From: Acidicapsa dinghuensis
GTDB lineage: Bacteria; Acidobacteriota; Terriglobia; Terriglobales; Acidobacteriaceae
Length of the DNA stretch: 64,000 nucleotides
Assembly: GCF_025685685.1 (NCBI RefSeq)
Contig: NZ_JAGSYH010000001.1
Coordinates: 62,001-126,000 of the forward strand
Direction: 5' to 3'
The notes beneath the pieces are model-generated. The model saw nothing but the letters and a program-made list of their open reading frames with translations, had not been told where the DNA came from and did not search any database. Positions 19,901 through 28,434 of the stretch are shown one piece after another. The position numbers and the translations under genes are program-made. Numbering within the stretch: position 1 is the stretch's first letter; each line of letters starts with the position of its first letter.

Positions 19901-21434
19901 TCCCGTTCGAGTCTCCCAAAACCACGTCCGGCGTGCCGTCCTGGTTGAAATCTGCGACCTGGATCCAGGTGACGGCCGTTTCATTCGAACTCGGGCTCGA
20001 GGACGGCGCGTTGAAGGTGCCGTCTCCGTTACCGGTGAGTATCGTCACCGTCTCGGCGACGCCCCCCGAGCCGCCCGTCGCGACCGCCAGATCAACCTTG
20101 CCATCGCCGTTAAAGTCCGCTACGGCTACAGGAGAACCAGGACTTCCCGAATGCACTATCCCCGCCGCTGCAAAGGTGCCATCCCCGTTTCCAGTAAGAA
20201 TAGCAATCGTGTCACCGCTCTCCGAGACTGCCAGATCGGCCTTGCCGTCTCCGTTAAAGTCTCCTGTTGCGATGCGGGTCGGAACGTCGGAGATCGGAGG
20301 CAGGGTTGCTTGCGCGGTAAAGGTCCCATCGCCGTTACCCCGCAGAATATCCACCACCGCATTCTGAGTGTCGATCACCGCCAGGTCGGGAATGCCATCG
20401 CCATTGAATTCTCCGGTGATGATCTGCGGGATATCGACGAGGGTGCCGGGTACGGTGGCTGCAACCGGTGCTGCGAAGGTGCCATCCCCTTTTCCCAGCA
20501 GAATCGATATCACGTTCGAGCCGTACATCGGTACGGCCAGGTCGGGAATGCCATCCCCATTGAAGTCGGCGACAACGATCGGGTAGTTGGTTGGCCCCTG
20601 CAGGGAGGGAGTGGCTGCCTGAGTAAAGCTCCCATCACCGTTGCCGAGGTAGATCGAAACGTAATTGGAACCCAAAATCAGATCGGGAATCCCGTCTCCG
20701 TTGAGGTCTGCCACCGTCTCGAAATAGTTGTCCAAGCCGCCCGGCAGCGATTTCGGATTTGGCCATGCGATGCCAGGAGCAGCCGCTCCCAGCTGTCCTG
20801 TTGCCAGCACCGAATTCCCAGTGCTGGTATCCAGAAACGATACGGGGCCGGCAATCGCTATAGTCCCTCCGGCCTCGGTTACTGTCGCGGTAAGCTGGTA
20901 ACTTCCCCAACCTCCCGTTTCTGCAATCGCTGTTGTGCTTGCGAGGGTCCCTACGGTCCCAGTTACCGTCAGTTGTGTAGCAGCAGAAAAACTCGCTGCT
21001 TCGCTGGTTGTTCCCGGAAAAACTGCTTTATAGCTATGCGAACCGATGCCCGGCCGAAGCTTCAACACCGCCGTGCCTGCTGATGTTACCTGCGCCACGC
21101 CCAATACGTGAATATCTGTGCAATACTCCGCTGTCGCGTCGCAGAAGTTTACCTGACCCGCATAGATCGTTCCCGATGCTGGAGTTACCTTTGCCGTCAG
21201 CGTGACGGTCGTTCCCTTGGTGACGTTAGTGGTGCTGCCCGTTCCAGTGGTGACTGTCAATGTAGTTGTGGTGGACGTCTTACTTGCCGCTTCGACCGGA
21301 ATGGCCCAATCCATCGCTGACGAAGTTACCCAAAAGCCAGTCAACATGATGGTAAGCAAGGCAGCAATGTGTCGGAGTTGCAACCCAAGACGCAAAACAT
21401 CCGCATGGCAAACACGCGCAAACAGCTTAGTCAT
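13974..21434 (-). CDS. Giant secreted FG-GAP/NHL/Ig-repeat surface protein (2486 aa)
   Basis: The protein begins with a signal-anchor-like hydrophobic segment and continues as a mosaic: Ig-like bacterial domains, two blocks of FG-GAP/VCBS repeats with the calcium-binding-like motif DFNGDGIPDLAV (about residues 230-570 and 790-1130), chitobiase C-terminal-like domains (YYTTNGTPPT and YYTLDGSTPT), and about a dozen NHL beta-propeller repeats (GDGGPATSA, GNLYIADS) around residues 1370-2190. The C-terminus has a hydrophobic segment, a basic RKRRR cluster, a second hydrophobic segment ending AAGGCGGGG, and a short tail. I infer a cell-surface adhesion or glycan-binding role; the ligand is unknown. 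GGGGGATGG precedes the ATG. Internal DNA repetitiveness follows from the repeats. Confidence 0.88.
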   Translation of the reverse strand: MTKLFARVCHADVLRLGLQLRHIAALLTIMLTGFWVTSSAMDWAIPVEAASKTSTTTTLTVTTGTGSTTNVTKGTTVTLTAKVTPASGTIYAGQVNFCDATAEYCTDIHVLGVAQVTSAGTAVLKLRPGIGSHSYKAVFPGTTSEAASFSAATQLTVTGTVGTLASTTAIAETGGWGSYQLTATVTEAGGTIAIAGPVSFLDTSTGNSVLATGQLGAAAPGIAWPNPKSLPGGLDNYFETVADLNGDGIPDLILGSNYVSIYLGNGDGSFTQAATPSLQGPTNYPIVVADFNGDGIPDLAVPMYGSNVISILLGKGDGTFAAPVAATVPGTLVDIPQIITGEFNGDGIPDLAVIDTQNAVVDILRGNGDGTFTAQATLPPISDVPTRIATGDFNGDGKADLAVSESGDTIAILTGNGDGTFAAAGIVHSGSPGSPVAVADFNGDGKVDLAVATGGSGGVAETVTILTGNGDGTFNAPSSSPSSNETAVTWIQVADFNQDGTPDVVLGDSNGTATVLLNDGSGSPSKSFLVVSGLSVPYYLEVGVGDLNGDGYPDIVAGGYYDSSLGVYLTKPTETTTATANVSLPIAGQHQVDANYGGDNQYNASFSGTIPLWGVPPATTTSLSITSSGKAVTSVAPNTVVKLTATVKAGASAVTAGQVNFCDATATYCTDVHLLGTAILSANGTASFQFVPGAGQHSYKAIFVEDGWGMSSASSAASLTVGPAPKPVYTDQTAIAVQGNPGQYSLTATVDGFGGTAPLTGKVSFIDTSFGNTVLGTASLGTSQAGMGWEISQTPTFDNDPMAQVTGDFNGDGIPDLAVLWSISTYNGPSGLTIFFGNGDGTFTAGPATTLALSNDQNGYLVCGDFNGDGKADVAVLTWENSTSSSIVVTLLGNGDGTFAAPQTSLAFQQGIVGGDGITGAMVSADFNGDGKLDLAVVGDYVNSGGVTVLLGNGDGTFKILGPNLASDQGFSTVATGDFNGDGIPDLVASEYFGPGGAMVFLGKGDGTFATPTPLAADSFAYSIVAGDFNGDGKLDLAFGYSGGVGLYLGNGDGSFNGPTSNNSGSGESLLMGDFNHDGKMDLAGLDTYNDQIDLFLGNGNGTFAETTTIPTVSQTTVGPFALAAADFNSDGVADLAMLTRYSQTASILLAEPSQTTTATVNGIAPVGVGTHNVKASYSGDGNYPASDSITAALSPGLAPVTFSPAAGTYTSVQTITLSESIPGATIYYWASGALSTSGFVPYTGPITVSGAGATSIEAYATETGYANSFYAYAQYSLQLPATATPTISLASGYYAAQQTVTVTDSTPGAKLYYTTNGTPPTVSSNLYTGPIAVSSSETLVVAALAYGYSLSPAASAQYVIGSSSTSFIYTIAGSGTLGYLGDNGSATLAQIDYPYNAVRDGSGNVYFSDSDNHVIRKVAANTGVVTTIAGTGKVGYKGDGGPATNAELAYPQALLLDSQGNLYIADDSNVVIRKMNLASGIITTYTGNPNATALGDGGPATAASIGYVTGLAMDSAGNLYLSEETAGSIREVTASNGIIQTIAGNGMNGYAGDGGPASSASFRNPEGLAFDKSGNLYIADSGNDVVRKITATSGVITGSSTISTVAGVVKVVNGYPQGGYSGDGGPAASAQLSEPVAVATDNASNLYISDSGNNVIRMVAAGTGNISTVAGNGSECASYGGDGGSATSASLCVPQGIAVDNAGNILIADQGSNRIREVFTAAAPSAPAATPTFSVSSGTYASLQTVTVADATPGASIYVTVDGSTPLTGSSPGYSLPIGVAGKVTIKAIATAPGSLTSAVASATYTIAASSPQIATIAGSGVSGFSGAGGPALDAEFNYLQGVAVDKAGNVYVSDIYNNVVWLISAATGKASVFAGSSSGYAGSGGDGGPATSASLAEPMGIALDSTGNLYIADSVNGRIRMVNAATGIITTVAGNGTLAEGNIGDGGPATAASLAAPIAVAVDAAGNIFIADTEHYVIREVSAKTGIITTVAGDGTNILSGDGGTATSAGIESPSVLAVDTNDNIYLTAWGTGTVRKVTASTGLITTVAGISEIFGATGDGGPATSAEIDPEWIGLDSAGNLYISNWPGTIREVNASSGIIARVAGIGFGGFSGDGGAALAAELYGPSGLGFDGSGNLYFADSYNYRVRKVMFAAQSAATPVFSLPGGAYNYAPNVTITDATANAAIYYTLDGSTPTSSSSLYSGPIAVSSSETINAIALAAGYNPSSVASAAYVISANPSAPALSSLSPAFVSAGAGAFTLTVNGTAFTPASTILWGANAMTTQFVSTTQLAAQVSARDVASAGIASVSVQTPAPGGGTSNTLEFEIDSAGGNGFPSFPSPTVTVTAGSTATYAVTLPSSATNVSVNCLNLPVGAACSYSTQSSSLVITTAATTPSGTYQITAVFTEMLPGAATGFVLLPIMLAPFALRKRRRAMRVWLIVSIGLVAAMVVAAGGCGGGGSTQTSPPQTHQVTNSGTVTLIVK

Positions 21435-21883
21435 TCAGACCATCCCCCGATGGAAGCGAAAAGATTCCGTGCGCTATGAGAATGCCACGGCCCCGATTTG
21501 CAAGATTGTTGCGAAAGTGTAGCATCTAAACCTCGATTCGAGTAAGGGGTGTTTTATCAACAGTTGAAGAACGCTTGCCTAAGGGCAAGTAGCATCGGGC
21601 CAAACTCTTTGTTTCGGTCAATGAGCTAGTAATACGAAGAATGCCGCCGGAGCCTAAGTGAGAGGATCAAGCGCCAGTTTCGAATCTGACGCGCCAACAA
21701 CGCAGTCAGGAACGAATTACTCCCCTGGTTGATCTCGCGATCATGGATTTTATCGAGTGTTCGGGAACCTTAATTGGCGATAACAGTCAGTATGGAGTGA
21801 CCGGCGCCGATGCGCTGATCGTGGGTTAGGCTGTGTCTTCAAAAGAACGCACAGTTCAGAGCCACAAGCGGAGGGGAGCAGGT
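21435..21883. other. Intergenic region with hairpin and IS110 left flank
   Basis: About 450 bases without a gene. A hairpin lies at 21574-21589 (CTTGCC, loop TAAG, GGCAAG). The promoter of the 2486-aa protein should lie near 21450-21540. The right part probably contains the left end of the IS110 relic, but no clear terminal boundary can be seen. Confidence 0.4.
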
Positions 21884-22203
21884 CATGCACGAGAAGTTGC
21901 GATTTTTAGGTTTGGATGTCGATGCGGAGACGATCGCCGCAGCGATCGCAGAGCCGGATGGCTAGGTGCGATGCCTAGGAACTATCCGGAACCGCGTGGA
22001 ATCACTACGCAAGCTAATCAAGAAGCTCTTGACCCGGCGGAAAAGATGAAGGCCCGCTATGAAGCGGGAGCGACAGGCTACGTCGTGTACCGGCAACTGG
22101 CGAGGTTGGGCGTTCACTGCGAGGTGGTGGCGTCTAGGCCGGTACCGATTAAAGCAGGCAATTGAATAAAGACGGATCGGCGCGTGACAGAGAGCGCCGC
22201 CAC
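21884..22203 (+). pseudogene. IS110-family transposase, decayed N-terminal part
   Basis: A ribosome binding site (GGAGGGGAGCAGG) precedes an ATG whose product starts MHEKLRFLGLDVDAETIAAA, the DEDD-type start of IS110 transposases. A TAG interrupts it at about residue 27. The frame then continues with LGTIRNRVESLRKLIKKL, shifts frame near 22040 and continues with ARYEAGATGYVVYRQLARLG and, after another stop, IKTDRR, all diagnostic IS110 motifs in the right order. The rest of the transposase is absent. The relic lies just beyond the 3' end of the 1700-aa repeat gene. Confidence 0.8.
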
Positions 22204-22423
22204 AAAAGTCCAGGTCTGGTTTATCTGCTCGACCACATTGAGCTGACGGCCGACGATCGAATGAAATCCGCCGGTTTAGAACTTCATTCGACGAAGCAGC
22301 TCGATGGGACTAGATCTTGGCCGAGCCACATCTGTCGTGGAATTGTGCTTTGGCCTTCCATGAGAAGACCTTTAACACGATTCCTGAACCCACCATTCTC
22401 GAAGCGGGCGTCGATTGGAGTTT

Positions 22424-25400
22424 TTAACGACGTCCTATTCTTCGCCGAGCCAAAGCGGTTGCGGTCGACGATGTGCTGGATCCGTATTTACTGCTGCCAT
22501 CCGGGGTATAGCTGGCGCTGACCGAATCGCCGGCAGTTAAGGAAAGACCGGTATACGGGACGGAGATTTGAGTCCCGCTCAGCATCACTCCAGTGTTATT
22601 ACTGAAGCAATTGGAAACCACTAAATCGGGAGTGCCGTCGAGGTCGATATCTCCTACTGCGGAAGAGTAAGGACCCGTACCAACCTTGAACGGGCCGGAG
22701 AGCGTATACGTCGAGCCTGAAGGTATCAGCAGGTCGACCGAACCATCGGTGTAGTTGGTGACGACAAGTTCTTCAATGCCGTTGAAATCTGCAAAGTTGA
22801 CGTCATCGGGCCCTTTGCCAACGCCGGTGACCTTGGGAGCTGCAAAGGTGCCGTTGCCGTTGCTGTTGTATACGCTGACGGTATCGTCGTTGTAGTTGGC
22901 AACGGCCAGTTGCAGGCTGCTGCCTGAGCTCTGCATCGCAAGCGCCTCAGGGCCTGAATGTACGCCGCTGCCTACGGTGAACGAAGTCTTGGTAAAGGTC
23001 CCATTCTCGTTATTCAACAGAGTGGTGACCGTCCCGTCGTTATAGTTGGCCACGGCCAAATCGGTGTACCCGTCTCCATTGAAGTCGCCGGCTCGAATAG
23101 CAACCGGATCGTGTCCGACTGAGATGGCCGGCGATTGCAAAGTTAATGATCCCGAGCCGTTGCCCAAGAGGATGCTCACGTTGTTGTCGTTTCCGTTGAC
23201 TACCGCGACATCCAAATGACCGTCGTGGTTGAAGTCGCCGGTGGTAAGCGACAAGGTGTAGTTCGTCGCCGAGCCGACGGTGTAAAAGGTGGGTGTCTGG
23301 AAGGTTCCGTTGCCATTACCCAGAAGGACAGCGATCTCATTCACGTTGAAGCTGCCCACGATCAGGTCGAGCGTGCCGTTGCCGCGCAGGCTTACCAGAT
23401 GAGCCTCCGCCGGACCAAAGCCTGTGACTATGGGGATGTCTGTCGCCGCCTGGAAGGTTCCGTCCCCGTTGCCCAACTGCACGCGGATCGAGTCGGTCTG
23501 GTAGAGTGACGCGATCAGATCGAGCTTGCCGTCGCCGTTAATGTCACCGAGCTCGGTCCAGTCGGGAAGCGAGTTTGTGCCTGTGCTGGTAGTTACCTGC
23601 GGCTGTACCGCCGTGACAGCATTGGAAGTATTCAGCGTAACTGGAGCTGTGATCGGGTTGCCTGTAGTCAGGTCGGTGAAGGCAAGCTGTCCGCTTGGCG
23701 GCGTCAACCCAAAGCCGAAGACATCAATGGTAGCCGCGGTTGCGCTTAACGAGGCGAGCGACGTCAGCGATTTGCCGAGATTTGTCAGCTGGAAGTTGTT
23801 CGTTAACGAGCCAGCACTGGCCTGCACGTTGTATGGACCGCCCGGAATACCGTTGGCAGTCATGAAACCGGAACTCGCCTGTCCGAGGCCGTTCGTCACT
23901 GCGGCAGTGGTCGTTAATGCATTCGAGAAAAGCAGACTTGATGTGAGCCCCGTCGGCGCAGTAAAAGTCACCGTCACACCGGGGACCGGATTTGAGCCGG
24001 CATCGGTTACCAGTGCGATCAACGGGTTTACGAAGTTCGTATCAATCGTCGCGCTTTGATTATTACCGCTGCTTAGGGTCACGGCGGTCGGCACTTGCAC
24101 CACGGTCACGACATCAGTCGACGACACGGCCGTAGCCGAACTGGTATGAGTCACATCGCCGCCACCCCATGCGTTCGCGGTGTTGCTTACCAAGATCGGT
24201 GAATTGGCCGGTACGTTCACGACTAGGAAGATCGATGAATTGGACCCACCGGATATCCCCGCTGTCGTAGTGCAAGTGATCGCAGTGGTGCCGCTGCAAC
24301 TCCATGCACTGCCTGTGGATGTGTACGAGTTGAGCGTGTAGCCTGAGGGCAGCGAATCCGACACAGAGATAGTGCCGTAGGTTGAGCCGGAGGATGCTGT
24401 GTTTTGCACGTCTATGTTCCATCGGGCCGTCTGGCCCTGCGTGAAGGTGCCCGTATGGGTCTTCACAACTGCCAGCACCGCAGCCGGCAAAATCGTCACT
24501 GAGTCGGTATTGGAAGTTGTGGCGTTGGCTCCGCCGCCGCTTACCGAGACCTGGTTCGAGATACTTGTGGTGGTGCTCGCGGTCGGGCTTACATTCACGT
24601 CGATCACCAGCGCTGGGTAACTGCTGTCCTGGGCCACGGCGGAGTCGTTCTGGCACGTCACCGTCTGTCCGACCGCTGAGCAGCTCCAGCCGGTGCCCGA
24701 GAAGCCCGCGTAAGAGAAGGCAGAGTTCAGCGTATCGGTGACGGTAAACGCGTTAGCGCTGTTCGTCGTGGGATTGCCCGTCGCGCCCGGTCCGTTGTTG
24801 GTAATGCTGACTATGAACGGCACGTCCTGCTGGCCCTGTGTGAAAGTAGCAGTGTGTGACTTGGTCACAGATACGGATGGCTGATTCACTGTGATACCCA
24901 CGCACCAGCCGGAGAGGTTGCTCACCTCGCCCCCTCCAGTGGGGCCGCCATCATCCATGTAGAGACTCCAGGTTCCGTTTCCGTTATAGGTGCTGGAACT
25001 GGTGCCACCAAAAACTCCTGCCTCATTCGCGTTGCCCAGAATAGCGGTCCCGGTGGTCGCAGCTTTGTTGGTCGGAGTGAACGGGTTCGAAGCCAACGGC
25101 GGTCCCACCGGCGGGTTGGCGCAATCGCTTGCATTGGGCGGGCATTGCGGGTAGGTGAGGCTCGTGTTCAAGCTCGTCGGCTTGAAGCTGCCGGAAGAAG
25201 AGAGATTTCCGGTGACCAGACTTGACGCCGTATCGGAGAAGGTAAGGTTGATTGTTGGGGCTGAGGAGACATTGGTGCCCGTCAGCGAGAAGAAATCGAG
25301 ATTATTGCCGCTCGGGCCAACCAGCAGCGAGAGCAGATCACCCTGATCTTTGGTGCTGAAGTTATCCAGAGAGACCGTCACCGCATTCACTGTGCCCGGC

Positions 25401-27526
25401 AAATTAGTCACGAAGATGTTCGAAGGATAAGGCGAAGCCGCGCCCGCGTCGACGCCAAGGCCCGGGACCGTGATTGCGCCAGTATTGCAGAACGTGTACG
25501 GCCCGGCCCCCGATCCAGTACTGGGATTGGTCGTCGCTGTGTCAACGCGTTGGTCGAACGTCGCAGAGCTAATACCGAACTCGGTTCCAGTGTCGGTCCC
25601 GCTGTAGCTGGCGACGATATGGTGCGTGCCTTCCGCCAGCGTTGTGCTCAGCGTCGCCACGCCATTTGAAACTGCGCCAGAACCCAGGTTGGTGCTGCCG
25701 TCGACGAAGGTGACCGTGCCCGCATTCACTGTCAATCCAGAGCTGTCGGTGACAGAAACCGTGGCGGTGAGATTGACGCTAGCCGTTGTGGCGGGCGGGG
25801 TGAATTTAGCTGGATTCGGTGATCCGCTGACTGTCGTCGCGGTCGGATGCGCATTCACCTGCGTTGTGAAATTAAGGCACCAGGAGCCGATCGTCCCGAG
25901 GGTTCCACTTTCGATTATCCGGTTGTCGAGATACAGGCTCCAGGTACCACTCACCCCGCCGCCTCCGAACTCAGTTAGGAAGGTGCCCGAACCGGTGGGA
26001 GCGGCAGTGACGAAGGACGTCGGCGCAGGAGAGGGGAACAAGTCTGAATTGCTCGAGCCTACCTCATCGTGATTGTCAGTCGGCAGACAGGTGGAGCAGG
26101 TTGGAGCGGAGAATGCAGGAATCTGCGATGTACCCGTGTCAGATAGCGTAAGAGAACCGCTGCTGAAGGGGTTCCCCGCCCAGGAGAGAAACTCGAAGGC
26201 GTTGCCGGAACTCGAGAGATTCGTAGTGTTGGAACCAGGCGCCTGCAACAGAAAACCAAGGTCGTCCAATTCTTGGCCGTTCTGCAGATTGAAACCATTC
26301 AGGCTCACAGTAACGCTCTCGATGGTGCCGCTGAGAGTAGGCTCAGTGTCGCCGGGAATGTTTGTAGGGCCCAGAACGATCATTGATGGATACGGAGTCC
26401 CGCCGGCGTTGGACGAGACCGTGATTCCTCCGGTGTTACAGAAAGTCCCGTTGCTCGGGTTCGTCGCGTGGTTGACCGCGATCTGGCTTTCTGTGTTCGA
26501 GGCGGCGCTGGCCGCGAATCCAGTTCCACCGTTGTAAACGGCATCCACGTTGTGAGTGCCTTCGGTTGCGAATGTTGTGGTAAGGGTGGCATTTCCCGAC
26601 GAATCTACGCTGGCAGTCACGAGATTTGTGTTGGTGGTATTGTCATGCAGCGTCACCGTGCCAGTCGTCGCAGGACCGCTATTGTCTGATTTCTCCACAT
26701 GAGCAGTGAAGGAAACAGAACTCCCGGTCCCCGACGTAAAGGCTGGGTTCGGAGAGCCCGCCTGCAGTGTCGTTGTAGTGGCAGCATTGCCGCCTGTAAC
26801 GACGAACGTAATGCTCCAGGACGAGATAACCGTGGGGTTATCGTCGTTCCCTTGGTCCACGGCAAACAATCTCCAAGTCCCGTTCAGACTCCCGGCCGCA
26901 TTTGCTGTCCCGCCGGTGAGAGACCCGAACGTACTCGTGAATGTGCTGGTGCCCGTGCCGCCCGTACCGTTGCCCGCGATGCTATATCCCGAGCTTCCAG
27001 GACCCGGCGAGGGGAAATTATCCGCCGTGCCGGCGTTGTAGTGGGCAGGTTGGTAGGCGGACGAAAACGGGGTGGGGCATACGCTAGCGTTAGGAAACAG
27101 AGCGCTCGCCGAATCTTCAAGCGTCACCGTGAAGCCGCCATTGGAGGCAGCCGTGACCATCGCCTGGGTCGTTCCGCAAGCGTCGGATAGCATGTCCAAC
27201 ATGTGTGTTCCGTCGGGTGACTGGATGAGGAGCGCGGGATCGATAAAGCTTTGGTCCAGATCGAGGGCGCTGTAGGTGATCGTCACCGACATCGACGTTA
27301 AGGTACCGGAAAGGCCGCTGACGGTGATGCAGGCGGCATTGGTGCAACTTGAGGGTGCAGCCGAACTTGGGTACACAGAGGGGACCGTGTTGCCAGAGCC
27401 TTGAGTGATACTGATCGACCCTGAGTTAGAGAATGTCTGCGCACAGAGGATTCCGGTCGACAGAACTAACAGAAAGCTTAGGGATATGACAGACCGAACG
27501 GCCGTCTTCGCTCTCATTTCGTGCAT
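22424..27526 (-). CDS. Giant secreted Ig/P-domain/VCBS-repeat protein (1700 aa)
   Basis: The protein starts with a clear signal peptide (SLSFLLVLSTGILCAQ). Three regions resemble the P-domain (proprotein-convertase-like beta-sandwich) seen at the ends of secreted proteases (WRLFAVDQG, WSLYLDNR, WSLYMDDGG). They alternate with Ig-like Big_3/5-type domains (FTAHVEKSDNSGPATTGTV), then DUF11-type repeats (about residues 880-1140), and finish with FG-GAP/VCBS repeats (DFNHDGHLDVAV, DFNGDGYTDLAV). The last ten residues (ARRRIGRR) look unlike the preceding Ig domain, so the C-terminus may be truncated or altered near the adjacent IS110 relic. GGAGGGAAC precedes the ATG. A surface or extracellular matrix role is inferred; no enzyme motif is visible. 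Confidence 0.85.
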   Translation of the reverse strand: MHEMRAKTAVRSVISLSFLLVLSTGILCAQTFSNSGSISITQGSGNTVPSVYPSSAAPSSCTNAACITVSGLSGTLTSMSVTITYSALDLDQSFIDPALLIQSPDGTHMLDMLSDACGTTQAMVTAASNGGFTVTLEDSASALFPNASVCPTPFSSAYQPAHYNAGTADNFPSPGPGSSGYSIAGNGTGGTGTSTFTSTFGSLTGGTANAAGSLNGTWRLFAVDQGNDDNPTVISSWSITFVVTGGNAATTTTLQAGSPNPAFTSGTGSSVSFTAHVEKSDNSGPATTGTVTLHDNTTNTNLVTASVDSSGNATLTTTFATEGTHNVDAVYNGGTGFAASAASNTESQIAVNHATNPSNGTFCNTGGITVSSNAGGTPYPSMIVLGPTNIPGDTEPTLSGTIESVTVSLNGFNLQNGQELDDLGFLLQAPGSNTTNLSSSGNAFEFLSWAGNPFSSGSLTLSDTGTSQIPAFSAPTCSTCLPTDNHDEVGSSNSDLFPSPAPTSFVTAAPTGSGTFLTEFGGGGVSGTWSLYLDNRIIESGTLGTIGSWCLNFTTQVNAHPTATTVSGSPNPAKFTPPATTASVNLTATVSVTDSSGLTVNAGTVTFVDGSTNLGSGAVSNGVATLSTTLAEGTHHIVASYSGTDTGTEFGISSATFDQRVDTATTNPSTGSGAGPYTFCNTGAITVPGLGVDAGAASPYPSNIFVTNLPGTVNAVTVSLDNFSTKDQGDLLSLLVGPSGNNLDFFSLTGTNVSSAPTINLTFSDTASSLVTGNLSSSGSFKPTSLNTSLTYPQCPPNASDCANPPVGPPLASNPFTPTNKAATTGTAILGNANEAGVFGGTSSSTYNGNGTWSLYMDDGGPTGGGEVSNLSGWCVGITVNQPSVSVTKSHTATFTQGQQDVPFIVSITNNGPGATGNPTTNSANAFTVTDTLNSAFSYAGFSGTGWSCSAVGQTVTCQNDSAVAQDSSYPALVIDVNVSPTASTTTSISNQVSVSGGGANATTSNTDSVTILPAAVLAVVKTHTGTFTQGQTARWNIDVQNTASSGSTYGTISVSDSLPSGYTLNSYTSTGSAWSCSGTTAITCTTTAGISGGSNSSIFLVVNVPANSPILVSNTANAWGGGDVTHTSSATAVSSTDVVTVVQVPTAVTLSSGNNQSATIDTNFVNPLIALVTDAGSNPVPGVTVTFTAPTGLTSSLLFSNALTTTAAVTNGLGQASSGFMTANGIPGGPYNVQASAGSLTNNFQLTNLGKSLTSLASLSATAATIDVFGFGLTPPSGQLAFTDLTTGNPITAPVTLNTSNAVTAVQPQVTTSTGTNSLPDWTELGDINGDGKLDLIASLYQTDSIRVQLGNGDGTFQAATDIPIVTGFGPAEAHLVSLRGNGTLDLIVGSFNVNEIAVLLGNGNGTFQTPTFYTVGSATNYTLSLTTGDFNHDGHLDVAVVNGNDNNVSILLGNGSGSLTLQSPAISVGHDPVAIRAGDFNGDGYTDLAVANYNDGTVTTLLNNENGTFTKTSFTVGSGVHSGPEALAMQSSGSSLQLAVANYNDDTVSVYNSNGNGTFAAPKVTGVGKGPDDVNFADFNGIEELVVTNYTDGSVDLLIPSGSTYTLSGPFKVGTGPYSSAVGDIDLDGTPDLVVSNCFSNNTGVMLSGTQISVPYTGLSLTAGDSVSASYTPDGSSKYGSSTSSTATALARRRIGRR

Positions 27527-27912
27527 ATGTTCCCTCCGAGGTGTGAGCGCTGCTACACTTCACCTACTCCAGGCCAGGCTTGGAATGGCAATTGGACCGA
27601 GATGAACCCCTCGCATGTGCAAGTTGAAATTGTGGGAGTGACGTGCAAGCGGGGCTGGAACGCGGGAAGTGTAGCACAACCAGTCAAGACAAGGAATAAA
27701 AGAAAAAAGCAGCCTTCGCACACCATTAAGTCAGGCGTAACTGCGCCGACATATGAGGTTCTGTTATCTATTTTTATTTTTCCGTTTTTTTCTTGCGAAC
27801 CAGCAGAATTCCGTAGTACGGTTTGTGACTGCCACATCGCACACTTTAAACGCTGACCTCAAAAAATCCGCAGCCGATCAATTCGGAATCCTGAGTTTGG
27901 GAGGAATGATCT
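27527..27912. other. Divergent intergenic region
   Basis: About 385 bases between the 1700-aa gene (leftward) and the tail-collar operon (rightward). It should hold both promoters. An AT-rich stretch at about 27760-27800 stands out. No gene is supported; short frames on both strands have non-coding composition. Confidence 0.4.
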
Positions 27913-28410
27913 ATGTCTCAGCCCTATGTCGGTGAGATACGGATGTTTGGTGGTAACTTCGCGCCAGCAGGCTGGATGTTTTGCCAGGGGCAGTTGCTCC
28001 CCATCTCCGAATACGAAGTCCTGTTCAACCTCATCGGCACCACCTATGGCGGCGATGGCCAATCCACGTTCGCTCTTCCGGACCTGAGAGGCAGGATCCC
28101 TGTGCATATGGGGTCTGGGTTCGTCCTCAGCCAGAGCGGCGGTTCGGAAAACGTTACTCTGACGTCGACCACGGTACCGGCGCACACCCATACGGTCCTG
28201 GCCACGACGAATCCGAATACTGCTTCTCTCCCAGGCGGCAATTACCTGGCTGCGGGCCCCGACGTCTACGATCAGAACAAACCCGGAACAGCAACGATGG
28301 CCGCGGCGATTTCGTCCGTTGGGGGTAGCCAGCCGCACAGCAATTTCCAACCCTACCTGTGCGTCAGTTTTATTCTCTCTCTCTTCGGAGTATTCCCCAG
28401 TCAGAGTTAG
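27913..28410 (+). CDS. Tail-collar domain protein 1
   Basis: The 165-residue protein belongs to the phage tail-collar (microcystin-dependent protein, MdpB-like) family. It shows the family signature in order: VGEIRMFGGNFAPAGWMFC, GQLLPI, LIGTTYGGDGQSTFALPDLRGRIP, HTH and the C-terminal PYLCVSFILSLFG-FP. GGGAGGAATGATCT precedes the ATG. It is the first of three paralogues separated by 24 and 18 bases, all in one operon with a GNAT enzyme. Family members occur both in tailed phages and as free-standing chromosomal genes; no other phage genes are near, so this is probably a chromosomal set. Confidence 0.9.
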   Translation: MSQPYVGEIRMFGGNFAPAGWMFCQGQLLPISEYEVLFNLIGTTYGGDGQSTFALPDLRGRIPVHMGSGFVLSQSGGSENVTLTSTTVPAHTHTVLATTNPNTASLPGGNYLAAGPDVYDQNKPGTATMAAAISSVGGSQPHSNFQPYLCVSFILSLFGVFPSQS

Positions 28411-28434
28411 CCGAGAGTTAAAGGAGAACCGCGG

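Noticed and set aside
22162-22521. 119-codon plus-strand frame beyond the IS110 relic
   Set aside because: Only its first residues correspond to IS110 remnants; the rest runs antisense into the 1700-aa gene and has no transposase motif.
26699-27190. 163-codon plus-strand frame within the 1700-aa gene
   Set aside because: Arg-rich antisense shadow of a signal-peptide-bearing secreted protein.
13974-27526. Possible CRISPR or satellite repeats in the two giant genes
   Set aside because: The repeats follow codon frames of FG-GAP, NHL and Ig-like protein repeats; unit length and spacing vary and there are no constant DNA repeats with unique spacers.
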